Origin: Verrucomicrobia bacterium S94
GTDB taxonomy: Bacteria > Verrucomicrobiota > Kiritimatiellia > Kiritimatiellales > Pontiellaceae
Length of the DNA stretch: 64,000 nt
Reading direction: 5' to 3'
Assembly (NCBI GenBank): GCA_004299845.1
Contig: CP036201.1
Coordinates: 558,001 to 622,000 of the forward strand
Part shown: piece after piece, positions 17,364-26,234 of the stretch
How positions within the stretch are numbered: position 1 is the first letter of the stretch
How the letters are laid out: each line of letters begins with the position of its first letter
Translations under genes and position numbers: made by a program
Notes under the pieces: generated by a model
The model's database searches: none
Told to the model about the DNA's origin: nothing
The model's input: only the letters and a program-made list of their open reading frames with translations

Positions 17364-19904
17364 ATGCGTTTGTATGGATTCTTTTTGCTGTGGTTGAGTG
17401 TGTGTGCGGGAACTGCCGTTCCGGCATCCACTTATGTTGACCATCAGGGAGTGATGCGCTGGACGGAGACGCAGGAGGAAGTCTGTGTGTTCGGGGTCAA
17501 TTATGCGCCGCCGTTTGCCTATTGGGAAATGCGTCAGCCGATTGGTTATGACCAGCACCGGGCGATTGATGAGGATGTGTATCACATTGCCCGACTTGGA
17601 ATTGATGGTTATCGCGTACACGTCTGGCCGTCTTATATCAGCGATGAAGAGGGGAAACTGATTTATAATGAACACTTTGAGTTATTTGACTATCTGCTGT
17701 TCAGGCTGAAAGAACGCGGGATTAAACTTTTCATTACACCGATGTATCTGTCCGGGACGCATGGAGGGTTTCCGAAAAAATTCGGGGGGAAGATCGGCTG
17801 TCTGTCGAATCCCGAAGCTTTTCCGGTGCAGGAAAATTATCTGGCCCGGTTTGTGGCACATGTGAATCCGTATACCGGGGTGGCGTATCAGGATGATCCC
17901 GATATTCTCGGGTTTGAGATTGTCAACGAGCCGGCACACTGGAAACGACCGGATTTGACGGAGGAGTATATTGACCGGATGGTTGAGGCCATCCGGTCGG
18001 CCGGATGTGAAAAACCGCTGTTTTACAATATGACCACCAGTGCCGCGCAGATTGACGAAATTCTCAAAGGGAAAATCAACGGTGGTACATTTCAGTGGTA
18101 CCCGACCGGACTGACGTCCAATCATGATCTGAAAGGGAATCTGCTGCCGAATGTGGATCGTTACGTCATTCCGTTTGCGGACCGGCTTGAGGGGCTGGCA
18201 AAATTTGTGTATGAATTCAGTCCTGCCGATGTCGGGGCATCGTCGCATCTGTATCCGGCGATGGCGCGCAGCTTCCGTGAGGCGGGGTTTCAGTTTGCGG
18301 CGCAATTTGCCTATGATCCGATGCATGCGGCGTACTGCAATGTGGCGTATCGTACTCATTTTCTGAATCTGGCCTATACCCCGAAAAAGGCCATCGGTAT
18401 GCTGATTGCTTCGGAGGCCTTTCATGCGGTTCCTCGCAATCGGAGTTACGGGCGTTATCCGCAGAATAACCGTTTTGAAGCGTTTCGTCTGAGTTATCCG
18501 GATGATCTTGCGGAGCTGGTGACGGACAAAAAGTTTCTTTATTCCAATGATACCGAAACCGAACCGCCGAAGCCGGAATTACTGGAAAAGGTGGCCGGAA
18601 CCGGTTGTTCTCCTGTGGTGGAGTATGATGGAACCGGAGCCTATTTTTTCGATAAACTGAGTGACGGCGTGTGGCGAATGGAAATCATGCCGGATGCCGT
18701 CTGGTTGGAAGATCCGTTTTTTGTTCCGTATATTCAGCGTGAAGTGGCGGTTACTGTATGGAATGAACGGACGGTGAAGCTTTCGCTTCCGGATCTGGGC
18801 GGGCGGTTTTCGGTCTGCGGTCTGAATGAGGGGAATACAATGCTGAAAACGGTGGAAAACGGTACGTTTTCTGTTGAGCCGGGGAGTTATCTGCTGGTTG
18901 GAAATGGTGTGACGACCGATTGGGATGCGGACGATCGCTGGCAGAATATCCGGCTTGGAGAATTCCATGCTCCGCAACAACGGCAGGTTCAGAGTACGGT
19001 GCTGCATACCCCGCCGGTGACCACGGAGGCCGGAACGGCGCTTCCGATCTCCGCCCGGGTGATTACGGCGAAACCGCCGGAAGCGGTGGAGTTACTGATG
19101 TATGAGGTCGGACGTTCGGCCCATCGTTTTCCTATGCAAAAGATTCGCGGATTTGAATATGAAGTGAAGCTGCCTGCCGATTTGTTGAAAAATCCCGGCG
19201 TTCTTCGATATTACATCTGTGTGAAAGAGGGGGAGAATTGGCAGACATTTCCATCGGGAACGGTGGGTGGATTTCCGATGGAGCGTAGAATTTATCAGGG
19301 CGATCGACGGATCGATAAAGCATCGTATACGCTCCGTGTTGTTGGAAAGGATTCGCCGGTTTGTCTTTTTGATGCTGAACGCGACTGGCATGAAATGACC
19401 AAGGCGCACCGTCAGCACCGGTTTGATCTTTATCCGGCACCGGTTCCGGGAAAAAGTCTGATTAAGCTGAATGTTCAGGGGAAAAAGTCTGAAGAGCAGG
19501 ATCTTTCTGTGCGTATGTACTGTCGTCCGCATTTGCGGAACCGGCTGAAATCGCTTGGATTCCAGGAGACTCTTGCGCTTTATGGCCGAGCATTGAATGA
19601 CCGGCCGTGTACGGTTCAGCTGGCACTGTTGATGGAGGATGGTTCCTGCTACGGAGCGACAATGACCGTTTTTCCTGAATGCGGAACATACCGATTGCCG
19701 CTGTCCGATTTGAAGCCGGTGAAAACGGTGCTGTTGCCGCGGGCGTATCCGTCCTTTCAGCGCTACTGGTTTGAGCTGGAAAAAAGCCCCGGATTGGATC
19801 TGGCGAAGGTGGAAAGTATTCAGCTGTCGATCCGTCCCGGCCCGGAGGAAAAGGCGCTTTCATCCGGGAGCGGAGTGGCCGTTGGCTGGATAACGGTCGA
19901 ATAA
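17364..19904 (+). CDS. Secreted GH5-like glycoside hydrolase with large C-terminal beta region
   Basis: An 846-residue secreted protein. A signal peptide (residues 1-22) precedes a TIM-barrel domain of clan GH-A, about residues 25-400. The acid/base Glu is in FEIVNEP (Glu189) and the likely nucleophile is Glu284 in FVYEFSPADVG. The remaining ~440 residues contain beta-rich segments that could be carbohydrate-binding modules, but I recognise none by name. ATG 17364 is chosen because GGAGGTG at 17351-17357 gives ideal spacing; a GTG at 17340 would lengthen the signal region. It lies 148 bp after the sulfatase, which suggests joint action on a sulfated polysaccharide. The exact glycosidic bond is unknown. 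Confidence 0.75.
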   Translation: MRLYGFFLLWLSVCAGTAVPASTYVDHQGVMRWTETQEEVCVFGVNYAPPFAYWEMRQPIGYDQHRAIDEDVYHIARLGIDGYRVHVWPSYISDEEGKLIYNEHFELFDYLLFRLKERGIKLFITPMYLSGTHGGFPKKFGGKIGCLSNPEAFPVQENYLARFVAHVNPYTGVAYQDDPDILGFEIVNEPAHWKRPDLTEEYIDRMVEAIRSAGCEKPLFYNMTTSAAQIDEILKGKINGGTFQWYPTGLTSNHDLKGNLLPNVDRYVIPFADRLEGLAKFVYEFSPADVGASSHLYPAMARSFREAGFQFAAQFAYDPMHAAYCNVAYRTHFLNLAYTPKKAIGMLIASEAFHAVPRNRSYGRYPQNNRFEAFRLSYPDDLAELVTDKKFLYSNDTETEPPKPELLEKVAGTGCSPVVEYDGTGAYFFDKLSDGVWRMEIMPDAVWLEDPFFVPYIQREVAVTVWNERTVKLSLPDLGGRFSVCGLNEGNTMLKTVENGTFSVEPGSYLLVGNGVTTDWDADDRWQNIRLGEFHAPQQRQVQSTVLHTPPVTTEAGTALPISARVITAKPPEAVELLMYEVGRSAHRFPMQKIRGFEYEVKLPADLLKNPGVLRYYICVKEGENWQTFPSGTVGGFPMERRIYQGDRRIDKASYTLRVVGKDSPVCLFDAERDWHEMTKAHRQHRFDLYPAPVPGKSLIKLNVQGKKSEEQDLSVRMYCRPHLRNRLKSLGFQETLALYGRALNDRPCTVQLALLMEDGSCYGATMTVFPECGTYRLPLSDLKPVKTVLLPRAYPSFQRYWFELEKSPGLDLAKVESIQLSIRPGPEEKALSSGSGVAVGWITVE

Positions 19905-19936
19905 AGCGTATTTTCCGGTTGGAATTCCAAAGAGAC

Positions 19937-20497
19937 TCAGCGTCGTGCTGTTTTCGGGTTTTCCCAGATTTCGTCGGAAATGCCGTCGAGTTTGGAAGCA
20001 TAGCGCGCGAGAACAAAGAGGGTGTCGGACAGCCGGTTGAAATAAGCGAGCAGGGTGGGATTAACGTCGGTGGTTTCGCGCAGGGTGACGAGCCGGCGTT
20101 CCACTTTGCGTGATGCAGCGCGGGCGACGTGCAGATGGGCAGACGCTTTTCCGCCTGCGGGCAGAATGAAGTGGGTCAACGGTTCAAGTTGTTCCTCTGT
20201 GGTGTCGATCAGTTCCTCCAGTTCGGTGATGTTGTCATCGGAGATAAAGGGTAGTCGTTGGTCCAGGCCGACGTTGGTGACTTCGGACCCGGCGACCAGC
20301 AGGAGACTCTGAAATTTTCTGAGGATTTCATTAAGTTGAGTGTCGGCAATATAGGCGCGGGCCAGACCGATGGCGGAATTACATTCGTCAATGGAACCCT
20401 GCACTTCCATCTGCGGATCGTTTTTCGGTACGCGGGTTCCGTCAAAACGTCCGGTTTCTCCTTTATCTCCGGTTTTGGTGAAAATCTTCGGCATCAT
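19937..20497 (-). CDS. Cob(I)alamin adenosyltransferase, PduO type
   Basis: Transfers the adenosyl group of ATP to cob(I)alamin, giving coenzyme B12. The 186-residue protein has the PduO N-terminal P-loop-like motif IFTKTGDKGETG, then VQGSIDECNSAIGLAR (the D-E-C-N site), HLHVARAASRKVERR and YFNRLSDTLFVLAR, all characteristic. Two ATGs (20497, 20494) follow GGAGAAAG; the second has better spacing. It is convergent with the GH5-like gene upstream in the window. No other B12 gene is nearby, which suggests use of salvaged cobalamin or a distant pathway. Confidence 0.93.
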   Translation of the reverse strand: MMPKIFTKTGDKGETGRFDGTRVPKNDPQMEVQGSIDECNSAIGLARAYIADTQLNEILRKFQSLLLVAGSEVTNVGLDQRLPFISDDNITELEELIDTTEEQLEPLTHFILPAGGKASAHLHVARAASRKVERRLVTLRETTDVNPTLLAYFNRLSDTLFVLARYASKLDGISDEIWENPKTARR

Positions 20498-20579
20498 CTT
20501 TCTCCAGTTTTAACGTTCGGAATGTTGACCTCAGAGAGTATGGCGAACGCAGAATTTTTAAATCAAATATGAAAAGGAA

Positions 20580-21029
20580 TTAAACACTCAGGCCGTGGAT
20601 AAATTTTCGCAGAACCTGCTCCGGAACTTTGCGGTAGTTGCGGTGTCCTTTTTTACGGAAAAAAGAGCCGAGTTCGGCTTTGGTAACATTGAAACCGGCT
20701 TTCTTAAAAACCGCGAGTACACCCTCTTCTTTGAGTTCGAGGGCAATACGCAGTTTTTTCAGAATTTCGTTGTTGGAGAGAAATTCCTGTGGTTCGGGAG
20801 CTTCTCCGGAAGGCCGGGGGCCGCGGTTTTTAATGATAAGGCCGTCAAGAAAGCGACACAGATCGATATCGCTGAGTGCACTGTGGCCTGATTCATCTTC
20901 GCGTTTCAGCCAGTTTGTCACTTCATCAGCCGCTGTGGGCCGGCCGGTGAGGGCGATGGTTTCCGCGACGTCGGTGTCGCTGATATTAAACGCATAACGT
21001 AAACGACGAAGCGTATCATTGTTGGTCAT
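20580..21029 (-). CDS. YehS-like DUF1456 protein
   Basis: A 149-residue cytoplasmic protein made of two copies of the ~65-residue DUF1456 unit. The first copy begins NDTLRRLRYAFNISD and the second NNEILKKLRIALELKE, each followed by an LxxFLxG-like or FFRKKGHRNYR helix pattern. This duplicated layout is that of E. coli YehS, whose function is unknown. The start overlaps the end of the upstream desaturase gene by 14 bp, so the two are translated from one message. A link to membrane lipid change is conceivable only from this neighbour. Confidence 0.85.
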   Translation of the reverse strand: MTNNDTLRRLRYAFNISDTDVAETIALTGRPTAADEVTNWLKREDESGHSALSDIDLCRFLDGLIIKNRGPRPSGEAPEPQEFLSNNEILKKLRIALELKEEGVLAVFKKAGFNVTKAELGSFFRKKGHRNYRKVPEQVLRKFIHGLSV

Positions 21030-22083
21030 GGTCCTGGGCTTTCTTGCGGCGGGCCTTGCGAATCAGCTTCATGGCTTTGAAGCTGATCAGTTTTCTGGAC
21101 TCTTCATCCCAGAGATGGATGCGTAGCGATTTGAGACTTTTTCGCACACCGAGCGGTTCGATGTGCTGGAGCTTTTGGATTTCATCGTGGCAGGGCTGCA
21201 GATTGTAGTTCGGGATGGAGGGGTTCAGATGGTGGATATGGTGCAGGCCGATGTTGCCGGTGATCCATTGAGCCACCTTGGGCAGTTTATAGTATGAGCT
21301 GCCTTCCAGCGCGGCTTTAACGGAATCGCGGACATCGTTGCGGTCCCAGTAGACCTCTTCGTATTGGTGTTGTACGTAAAAAAGCCAGACGCCGAGTGTG
21401 GCGGCAATGATGGTGATCGGCAGGTAGATCCACAGGAAGGTGGTATAACCGATCGTCATGCCGGCGGTCAGAAATATCAGCAGCATGGTGAGGTTGGTAA
21501 TGTAGACGCTCATCCGGCCTTTGTGCTGGATCCCTTTCTGAGAAAACCGATGGAGGATCAGAAAAACATAGGATGGGCCGACGCCCAGCAGAAAAAACGG
21601 ATTGCGGAAAATCCGGTAGATGATCCGCTTTATTTTCGGGGCTTCGATATATTCATCAACCGTCAGGGTCCAGACATCACCGACGCCCCGTTTGTCCAGA
21701 TTGCCGGCGGTGGCATGATGGCGGATATGGGCTTTCCCCCAATCTTTGAACGGAGTGGAGCAGAGTATGCCGGTTATATAACCCACCAGGGTGTTGGCCC
21801 AGTTGGATTTAAAGTAGGAGGAATGACAGCAGTCGTGGAAGATAATGAATATCCGAACGAGCAGCGGTCCGGCGATCAGGATAGCCAGAATGCCGACCCA
21901 AAGCGGCAATGCGGTAGTGAAGGCGGCAATGGCCAGCGCCCAGAGCAGGGCGTAGGGGATCAGGGTGTTAATCATCTGCCAGGCGGCTTTTTTCCGGCTG
22001 GGTGTGGTGTATTTGAGAATAATTTTATTCAGTTGCTGTCGGGTGACAGGCTCTTTGGATTGCTGTTCGGTCATGGTGTTCAT
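21016..22083 (-). CDS. Membrane fatty acid desaturase
   Basis: A 355-residue integral membrane di-iron enzyme expected to insert a double bond into acyl chains. Three histidine boxes are present in correct order: HDCCH, HIRHH and HHIHH (in IGLHHIHHLNP), with hydrophobic pairs between them (about residues 37-85 and 205-240). The pattern fits the DesA/delta-12 type that acts on lipid-bound acyl groups. These enzymes need molecular oxygen, which is notable next to the anaerobic NifJ further along; it suggests exposure to some oxygen. The gene overlaps the YehS-like gene by 14 bp. Confidence 0.9.
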   Translation of the reverse strand: MNTMTEQQSKEPVTRQQLNKIILKYTTPSRKKAAWQMINTLIPYALLWALAIAAFTTALPLWVGILAILIAGPLLVRIFIIFHDCCHSSYFKSNWANTLVGYITGILCSTPFKDWGKAHIRHHATAGNLDKRGVGDVWTLTVDEYIEAPKIKRIIYRIFRNPFFLLGVGPSYVFLILHRFSQKGIQHKGRMSVYITNLTMLLIFLTAGMTIGYTTFLWIYLPITIIAATLGVWLFYVQHQYEEVYWDRNDVRDSVKAALEGSSYYKLPKVAQWITGNIGLHHIHHLNPSIPNYNLQPCHDEIQKLQHIEPLGVRKSLKSLRIHLWDEESRKLISFKAMKLIRKARRKKAQDHDQQ

Positions 22084-22268
22084 TCTTGGATAAAACCTCC
22101 GATCTGTTTAGTTACAGATAAAAGATTCTGTTCAATCTTTAATCTACATGAACGAGTGTATCTGGCGAGCTAATAATGAGAAGTGGTTGAAACGTTTTTG
22201 GTTTTGCCTCCGGAGGGGCATTCCGCTTAACTCCGGGCTTCGAATAAACCTAACGAAACAGATTCCCT

Positions 22269-23612
22269 ATGTTTGAAAATTTAAGCTCTGCATTGCAGAA
22301 GACATTCAAGGATTTACGCGGCTACGGCAAACTGACGGAGAAAAATGTCAGGGACTCGATGCGCGAGGTGCGTATGGCTCTGCTTGAAGCGGACGTCAAT
22401 TTTAAAGTGGCGCGTGATTTTGTTAAAAAAGTCCAGGAAGAGTGCATGGGCGAGGAGGTGATGGGCAGCATTACGCCCGGTCAGCTCGTCGTTAAACGTG
22501 TGCAGGATCATCTCGAAGAACTGCTTGGTGGAGCACACAAGGAATTTGACCTCACCGGAAACCCGGCGTCGGTGATGATGATGGGACTGCATGGTTCCGG
22601 TAAAACGACGTCTTCCGGTAAACTGGCTCTACGCTGGAAAAAATCAGGTCGACGTGTTCTGCTGGTGGCCTGCGATATCCGGCGCCCGGCTGCGGTGGAG
22701 CAGCTTATGATTCTGGCAGGGCAGGTGGGGTGCGATGTGATCGGTCCCGAGCCGGGCGAAACGGTCCCCGTGCTGGGGAAACGTGCGGCGCAGTATGCCA
22801 AAGACCATAAATATGATGTGGTGATTTATGATACCGGCGGCCGGTTCCAGGTGGATGATGAGCTGGTGCAGGAACTGAAGGAATTCAGTGAAAATACTCA
22901 GCCGAAAAACCGGGTGCTGGTGCTTGATGCCGCCATTGGTCAGGAATCGGTGAATGTGGCGGAAACCTTCCGTGATGCCGTGGGGCTGACCGGCCTGATT
23001 CTGACCAAGCTGGATGGTGATGCGCGCGGCGGTGCGGCACTTTCGGTTCATGCAGTGACGGGCTGCCCGATTCTGATGACCGGTTCCGGTGAAAAAATGG
23101 AGGATCTGGAGCCGTTTTATCCGGACCGCATGGCTTCACGTATCCTGGGTATGGGCGATGTCGTCAGTTTTGTGGAGAAAGCACAGGGCGTTATCGATGA
23201 AAAAGAAGCGCTGAAAATGCAGGAGAAGCTGGCGAAAAACCAGATGGACCTGGAGGATTTCCTTAGCCAGATTCAGCAGATGAAAAAACTGGGTTCGATG
23301 AGCAGTATTTTCGATATGATGCCGGGCGACGCTCTGAAGATGGACCAGAAGAAAAAAGAGGCCATTGCCGCAGCTTCCGAACAGGAAATGAAAAAGTTTG
23401 AATCGATCATTCAGAGCATGACGCCGTGGGAGCGGCGTAATCCGAAGAAGATCGATCGTTCCCGCCGTATGCGCATTGCGGCGGGTTGCGGCCGCAAGTT
23501 CCAAGATGTCAACCAGTTGCTTAAGCGGTTTGAGCAAATGGGTAAAATGGGCAAGCAGTTCAAAAAGATGGAAAAAAGGTTGCGGCACCTGAAGAAGTTC
23601 ACTACAAAGTAG
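22269..23612 (+). CDS. ffh: Signal recognition particle GTPase Ffh (variant motifs)
   Basis: Ffh binds signal sequences on ribosomes and with 4.5S RNA targets them to FtsY. The 447-residue protein has the N helical bundle, the G domain and the Met-rich M domain. Motifs: G1 GLHGSGKTTSSGK, G4/G5 TKLDGDARGGAAL, and C-terminal MGKMGKQFKKM. Several otherwise near-invariant spots differ: G3 reads DTGGRF (usual DTAGRL), the I-box reads DIRRPAA (usual D-x-YRPAA) and the RNA-binding loop reads RRMRIAAGCG (usual GSG). Length is normal. It leads a same-strand block with rpsP 47 bp downstream. No 4.5S RNA gene was found beside it. Confidence 0.93.
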   Translation: MFENLSSALQKTFKDLRGYGKLTEKNVRDSMREVRMALLEADVNFKVARDFVKKVQEECMGEEVMGSITPGQLVVKRVQDHLEELLGGAHKEFDLTGNPASVMMMGLHGSGKTTSSGKLALRWKKSGRRVLLVACDIRRPAAVEQLMILAGQVGCDVIGPEPGETVPVLGKRAAQYAKDHKYDVVIYDTGGRFQVDDELVQELKEFSENTQPKNRVLVLDAAIGQESVNVAETFRDAVGLTGLILTKLDGDARGGAALSVHAVTGCPILMTGSGEKMEDLEPFYPDRMASRILGMGDVVSFVEKAQGVIDEKEALKMQEKLAKNQMDLEDFLSQIQQMKKLGSMSSIFDMMPGDALKMDQKKKEAIAAASEQEMKKFESIIQSMTPWERRNPKKIDRSRRMRIAAGCGRKFQDVNQLLKRFEQMGKMGKQFKKMEKRLRHLKKFTTK

Positions 23613-23659
23613 CCCCTTTATCCGGAAAACCGGGTTAATTTTCTTAGGAGAGATAATAA

Positions 23660-24019
23660 ATGGCAGTGAAAATTCGACTTCGCAGAATGGGCAACCGTAA
23701 TGCTGCATTCTATCGTGTAATTGTTCAGGATGGTCGCTATGCACCGACCGGTCGTTTCATTGAAACGCTGGGATGGTACGATCCGAAGCAGGAAGGTAAC
23801 AACTTCTCGCTGAACATCGATCGTGTAAATTACTGGCTTGAAAACGGTGCGCAACCTTCTGATACCGCCGCGAGTCTGATCAAAAAAGCGGAAGCGCTTC
23901 CGGTTGAAAAAGCAGTCTCCGGTGAAGTGACCGAAGAGGAAGTTCCGGCAGCAGCCGTTGAAGCGGAAGAAACTTCAGAAGAAGCGCCTGTCGCTGAAGA
24001 AGCAGAAAAAACTGAGTAA
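23660..24019 (+). CDS. rpsP: 30S ribosomal protein S16, with acidic C-terminal extension
   Basis: Small-subunit assembly protein. The N-terminal 80 residues are typical S16 (MAVKIRLRRMGNRNAAFYR, GRFIETLGWYDPK, YWLENGAQPSDT). The product is 119 residues, about 35 more than E. coli S16, the extra part being Glu/Ala-rich (EEVPAAAVEAEETSEEAP); such tails are common in PVC and Bacteroidota S16. A strong Shine-Dalgarno (TAGGAGAG) precedes the ATG. The stop TAA overlaps the next ATG by one base. Confidence 0.96.
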   Translation: MAVKIRLRRMGNRNAAFYRVIVQDGRYAPTGRFIETLGWYDPKQEGNNFSLNIDRVNYWLENGAQPSDTAASLIKKAEALPVEKAVSGEVTEEEVPAAAVEAEETSEEAPVAEEAEKTE

Positions 24020-24249
24020 TGAAGCAGATTCTTGAAACCATCGCCAAATCGCTGGTCGATGCGCCGAATGAGGTGCAGATCACGGAAATTGACGGCGAAA
24101 AGACCCTGATCTTCGAGCTGCGTTGCAACGCGAAGGACGTGGGTAAGATTATCGGAAAAAGCGGCAAGACGGTAGGTGCTATGCGCACGATACTCAATTC
24201 CATGGCTGCCAAGCAGGGGCGGAAAGCCATGCTCGAAGTGGTTGATTAG
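24019..24249 (+). CDS. khpA: KH-domain RNA-binding protein KhpA
   Basis: A 76-residue single KH-domain protein. The GxxG loop is seen in IIGKSGKTVGAMR. KhpA binds many RNAs, works with KhpB in some bacteria and sits between rpsP and rimM in many genomes. It shares one base with the rpsP stop (TAATG), which implies coupled translation. A Rho-independent terminator follows within 30 bp, so rpsP-khpA probably ends a transcript here. Confidence 0.93.
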   Translation: MKQILETIAKSLVDAPNEVQITEIDGEKTLIFELRCNAKDVGKIIGKSGKTVGAMRTILNSMAAKQGRKAMLEVVD

Positions 24250-24276
24250 GATTCTTCCGATGTTTGGAAGTTCAGA

Positions 24277-24306
24277 AGGGCGTTCTCTCCGGACGCTCTT
24301 TTTTTT
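24277..24306 (+). terminator. Rho-independent terminator after khpA
   Basis: A 7-bp stem (AGGGCGT at 24277-24283 with ACGCTCT at 24293-24299, one G-T pair) and a 9-base loop are followed by a run of eight T. It separates rpsP-khpA from trmD, where rimM is found in many genomes. Confidence 0.75.
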
Positions 24307-24390
24307 ATGTGTATCGGATGGTGAAAAAGGAGCAGGTGACTCACGGATCTTGATTGCCGGTCTTCTTTCGGTGTATTCAGGAGCTTAAAT

Positions 24391-25106
24391 ATGTGTGATG
24401 TACTTAAAATTGATGTGATTACGCTGTTTCCGGGCATGCTGAAAGGTTTTCTCGAGGAGAGCATGATGAAGCGGGCGGCGAAAGCCGGGCTTGTGGAGTT
24501 CAGTATTATCAATCCGCGTGATTTTGCGGCCGATAAGCATAATACGACCGATGACCGTCCGTTCGGCGGCGGTCCCGGTATGGTTATGAAATGTGAGCCG
24601 CTTTTTGCCGCTGTCGAATCGGTGAAAACGCCGAAAAGCCGCGTAATTTTTATGACTCCCTCCGGCACGCCGTTTAAACAGACTGACGCTGAACGGATTT
24701 CCAGGGAATGGACACATCTTATTTTCATCTGCGGACATTATGAGGGTGTGGACCAGCGGGTGATTGATGCGCTCGTGGATGAGGAAATTTCCATTGGGGA
24801 TTATGTGCTGACCAACGGTGCGTTGTCGGCGGTGGTGGTGATTGATGCAGTGGTCCGGCTGCTGCCCGGAGCCCTGGGGGCCGGCGAGATCGCAACCAAA
24901 GATGAATCGTTTTCGTCGGGCCTGCTGGAATATCCGCAATATACCCGCCCCCCGAGTTCCGAGGAATGGAGGTGCCGGAAATCCTCTTTTCCGGTGACCA
25001 TCGGAAAATTGAGCAATGGCGCCGTAAGCAGGCGCTGAAACGTACAGAAGAACGCCGGCCGGATTTGTTGACACCTGCAAAGGAAAATGACGAAAACAAC
25101 ACTTGA
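24391..25106 (+). CDS. trmD: tRNA (guanine-N1)-methyltransferase TrmD, interrupted by one missing base
   Basis: TrmD methylates G37 of tRNAs reading CNN codons and is essential in most bacteria. The SPOUT trefoil knot is visible: [14 protein letters not shown], then [22 protein letters not shown]. After [11 protein letters not shown] the frame fails in a run of six C (24948-24953) and would stop at 25038. With one more C it continues [16 protein letters not shown], then [11 protein letters not shown], exactly the family's C-terminal tRNA-binding domain, to TGA 25104-25106 (238 residues, normal length). A homopolymer undercall is the simplest explanation. AGGAG at 24379-24383 precedes the ATG. 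The restored stop lies inside the rplS promoter. Confidence 0.92.
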
Positions 25107-25130
25107 CCGGACCGTCCAGTCATATATTAT
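25103..25130 (+). promoter_or_regulatory. Predicted sigma-70 promoter for rplS
   Basis: TTGACC at 25103-25108 and TATTAT at 25125-25130 are separated by 16 bases. It lies about 40 bp before the rplS ATG and overlaps the end of trmD, so rplS can be transcribed separately. Sequence match only. Confidence 0.55.
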
Positions 25131-25169
25131 CTGGCGCTCTTTGAATAAATCCAGAAGTGAGAGAGTTTT

Positions 25170-25517
25170 ATGAACACTGTAGAAAAAATTAGCCGGGAAC
25201 AGGCTAAACAGGATCGTTTTCCGAATTTCCAGATCGGTGACACCATTAAGGTTCACTATAAGATTAAAGAAGGCGATAAAGAGCGTATTCAGGTATATGC
25301 CGGCACCGTTATTGCCCGTAAAGGCAGTGGCGTTATGGAATCGATCACCGTTCGTCGTGTTTCCTACGGAGAAGGTGTTGAACGTATTTTCCCGCTGAAC
25401 AGCCCGAATATCGATAAAATTGAAATCGATCGTCACGGTAAAGTGCGTCGTGCAAAGCTGTACTACCTGCGGGATCTCGCCGGTAAGAAAGCCCGCATTA
25501 AAGAACGCCGTGTCTAA
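25170..25517 (+). CDS. rplS: 50S ribosomal protein L19
   Basis: Large-subunit protein at the 30S-50S interface. The 115-residue length is standard. Family motifs are [32 protein letters not shown]-like (here [12 protein letters not shown]), [17 protein letters not shown]-like, and [18 protein letters not shown] at the end. It has its own likely promoter and is followed by a hairpin at 25537-25564 before rnhB. Confidence 0.96.
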   Translation: MNTVEKISREQAKQDRFPNFQIGDTIKVHYKIKEGDKERIQVYAGTVIARKGSGVMESITVRRVSYGEGVERIFPLNSPNIDKIEIDRHGKVRRAKLYYLRDLAGKKARIKERRV

Positions 25518-25536
25518 TCATTTCCGATTCCTGGTT

Positions 25537-25564
25537 GCCGGTTTCGGGTTTACTGAAAACCGGC
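25537..25564 (+). terminator. Hairpin between rplS and rnhB (weak or attenuating)
   Basis: An 8-bp perfect stem (GCCGGTTT at 25537-25544 with AAACCGGC at 25557-25564) lies 20 bp after the rplS stop. It has no T-run, so complete termination is doubtful; mRNA 3'-end protection or partial read-through is as likely. Confidence 0.4.
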
Positions 25565-25583
25565 TGTCTGTAATCTGAAATCG

Positions 25584-26234
25584 ATGATGAATCATCCCGA
25601 TGTTCTGCTTTATGAAGAAGAAGCCTGGGCGTCGGGTTTTCTGCGTCTTGCCGGTATTGATGAGGCAGGTCGCGGTCCGTTAGCCGGGCCGGTCGTTGCT
25701 GCTGCGGTTATTTTTGATCCGGACTATATCCGGGCTGAACTGGTTTCAACTTTTGGGAAACTGACCGACTCCAAAGCGATGCCGGAAAAACGGCGCGAGG
25801 AATTTTTCCGGATCCTGGAAAGTTGCGATCATGTCCGAATCGGTGTCGGTATTATTGAGCCGGCCGAGATCGATGAAATCAATATCCTGCAAGCCACCCA
25901 TAAAGCGATGGGACTCGCGGCCGCTCAGGTGGAGGCCGATTTCGCGTTGGTGGATGGATTGCCGGTTAAAGGGCTGCCCTGTGAACACAGATCAATCGTT
26001 AAAGGCGATGCGCTTTCCATTTCCATCTCTGCTGCCAGCATTATTGCGAAAGTGACGCGAGATCGCATGATGGTTGCATTGGATGAAGTGTATCCTGAGT
26101 ATGGATTTGCCGGCCACAAGGGATACGGAACGAAAAAACATCTCGAAGCTCTGCAGAAATACGGCGCAACGCCGGTACACCGGCAGTCCTTCCGTCCTGT
26201 AGCGGAACTGAGGCAGGGTGAGTTATTCGAATAG
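25584..26234 (+). CDS. rnhB: Ribonuclease HII
   Basis: Removes ribonucleotides from RNA-DNA hybrids, including single ones. The 216-residue protein has the HII active-site series: GIDEAGRGPLAGPV (Asp-Glu), the later ALVDGL Asp, and SAASIIAKVTRDR plus GYGTKKHLEALQKYGATPVHRQSF, all typical. Start is one of two ATGs at 25584/25587. It ends the ffh-to-rnhB block and overlaps the end of convergent ybeY by 12 bp. Confidence 0.95.
   Translation: MMNHPDVLLYEEEAWASGFLRLAGIDEAGRGPLAGPVVAAAVIFDPDYIRAELVSTFGKLTDSKAMPEKRREEFFRILESCDHVRIGVGIIEPAEIDEINILQATHKAMGLAAAQVEADFALVDGLPVKGLPCEHRSIVKGDALSISISAASIIAKVTRDRMMVALDEVYPEYGFAGHKGYGTKKHLEALQKYGATPVHRQSFRPVAELRQGELFE

Noticed and set aside
22084-22268. Possible 4.5S (SRP) RNA gene before ffh
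   Set aside because: The conserved GGAAGCAG-type domain IV tetraloop sequence was not found.
24948-24953. Programmed ribosomal frameshift in trmD
   Set aside because: A C-run lacks the A/T slippery heptamer and the same kind of lesion occurs in three unrelated genes, so a sequencing error is more likely.
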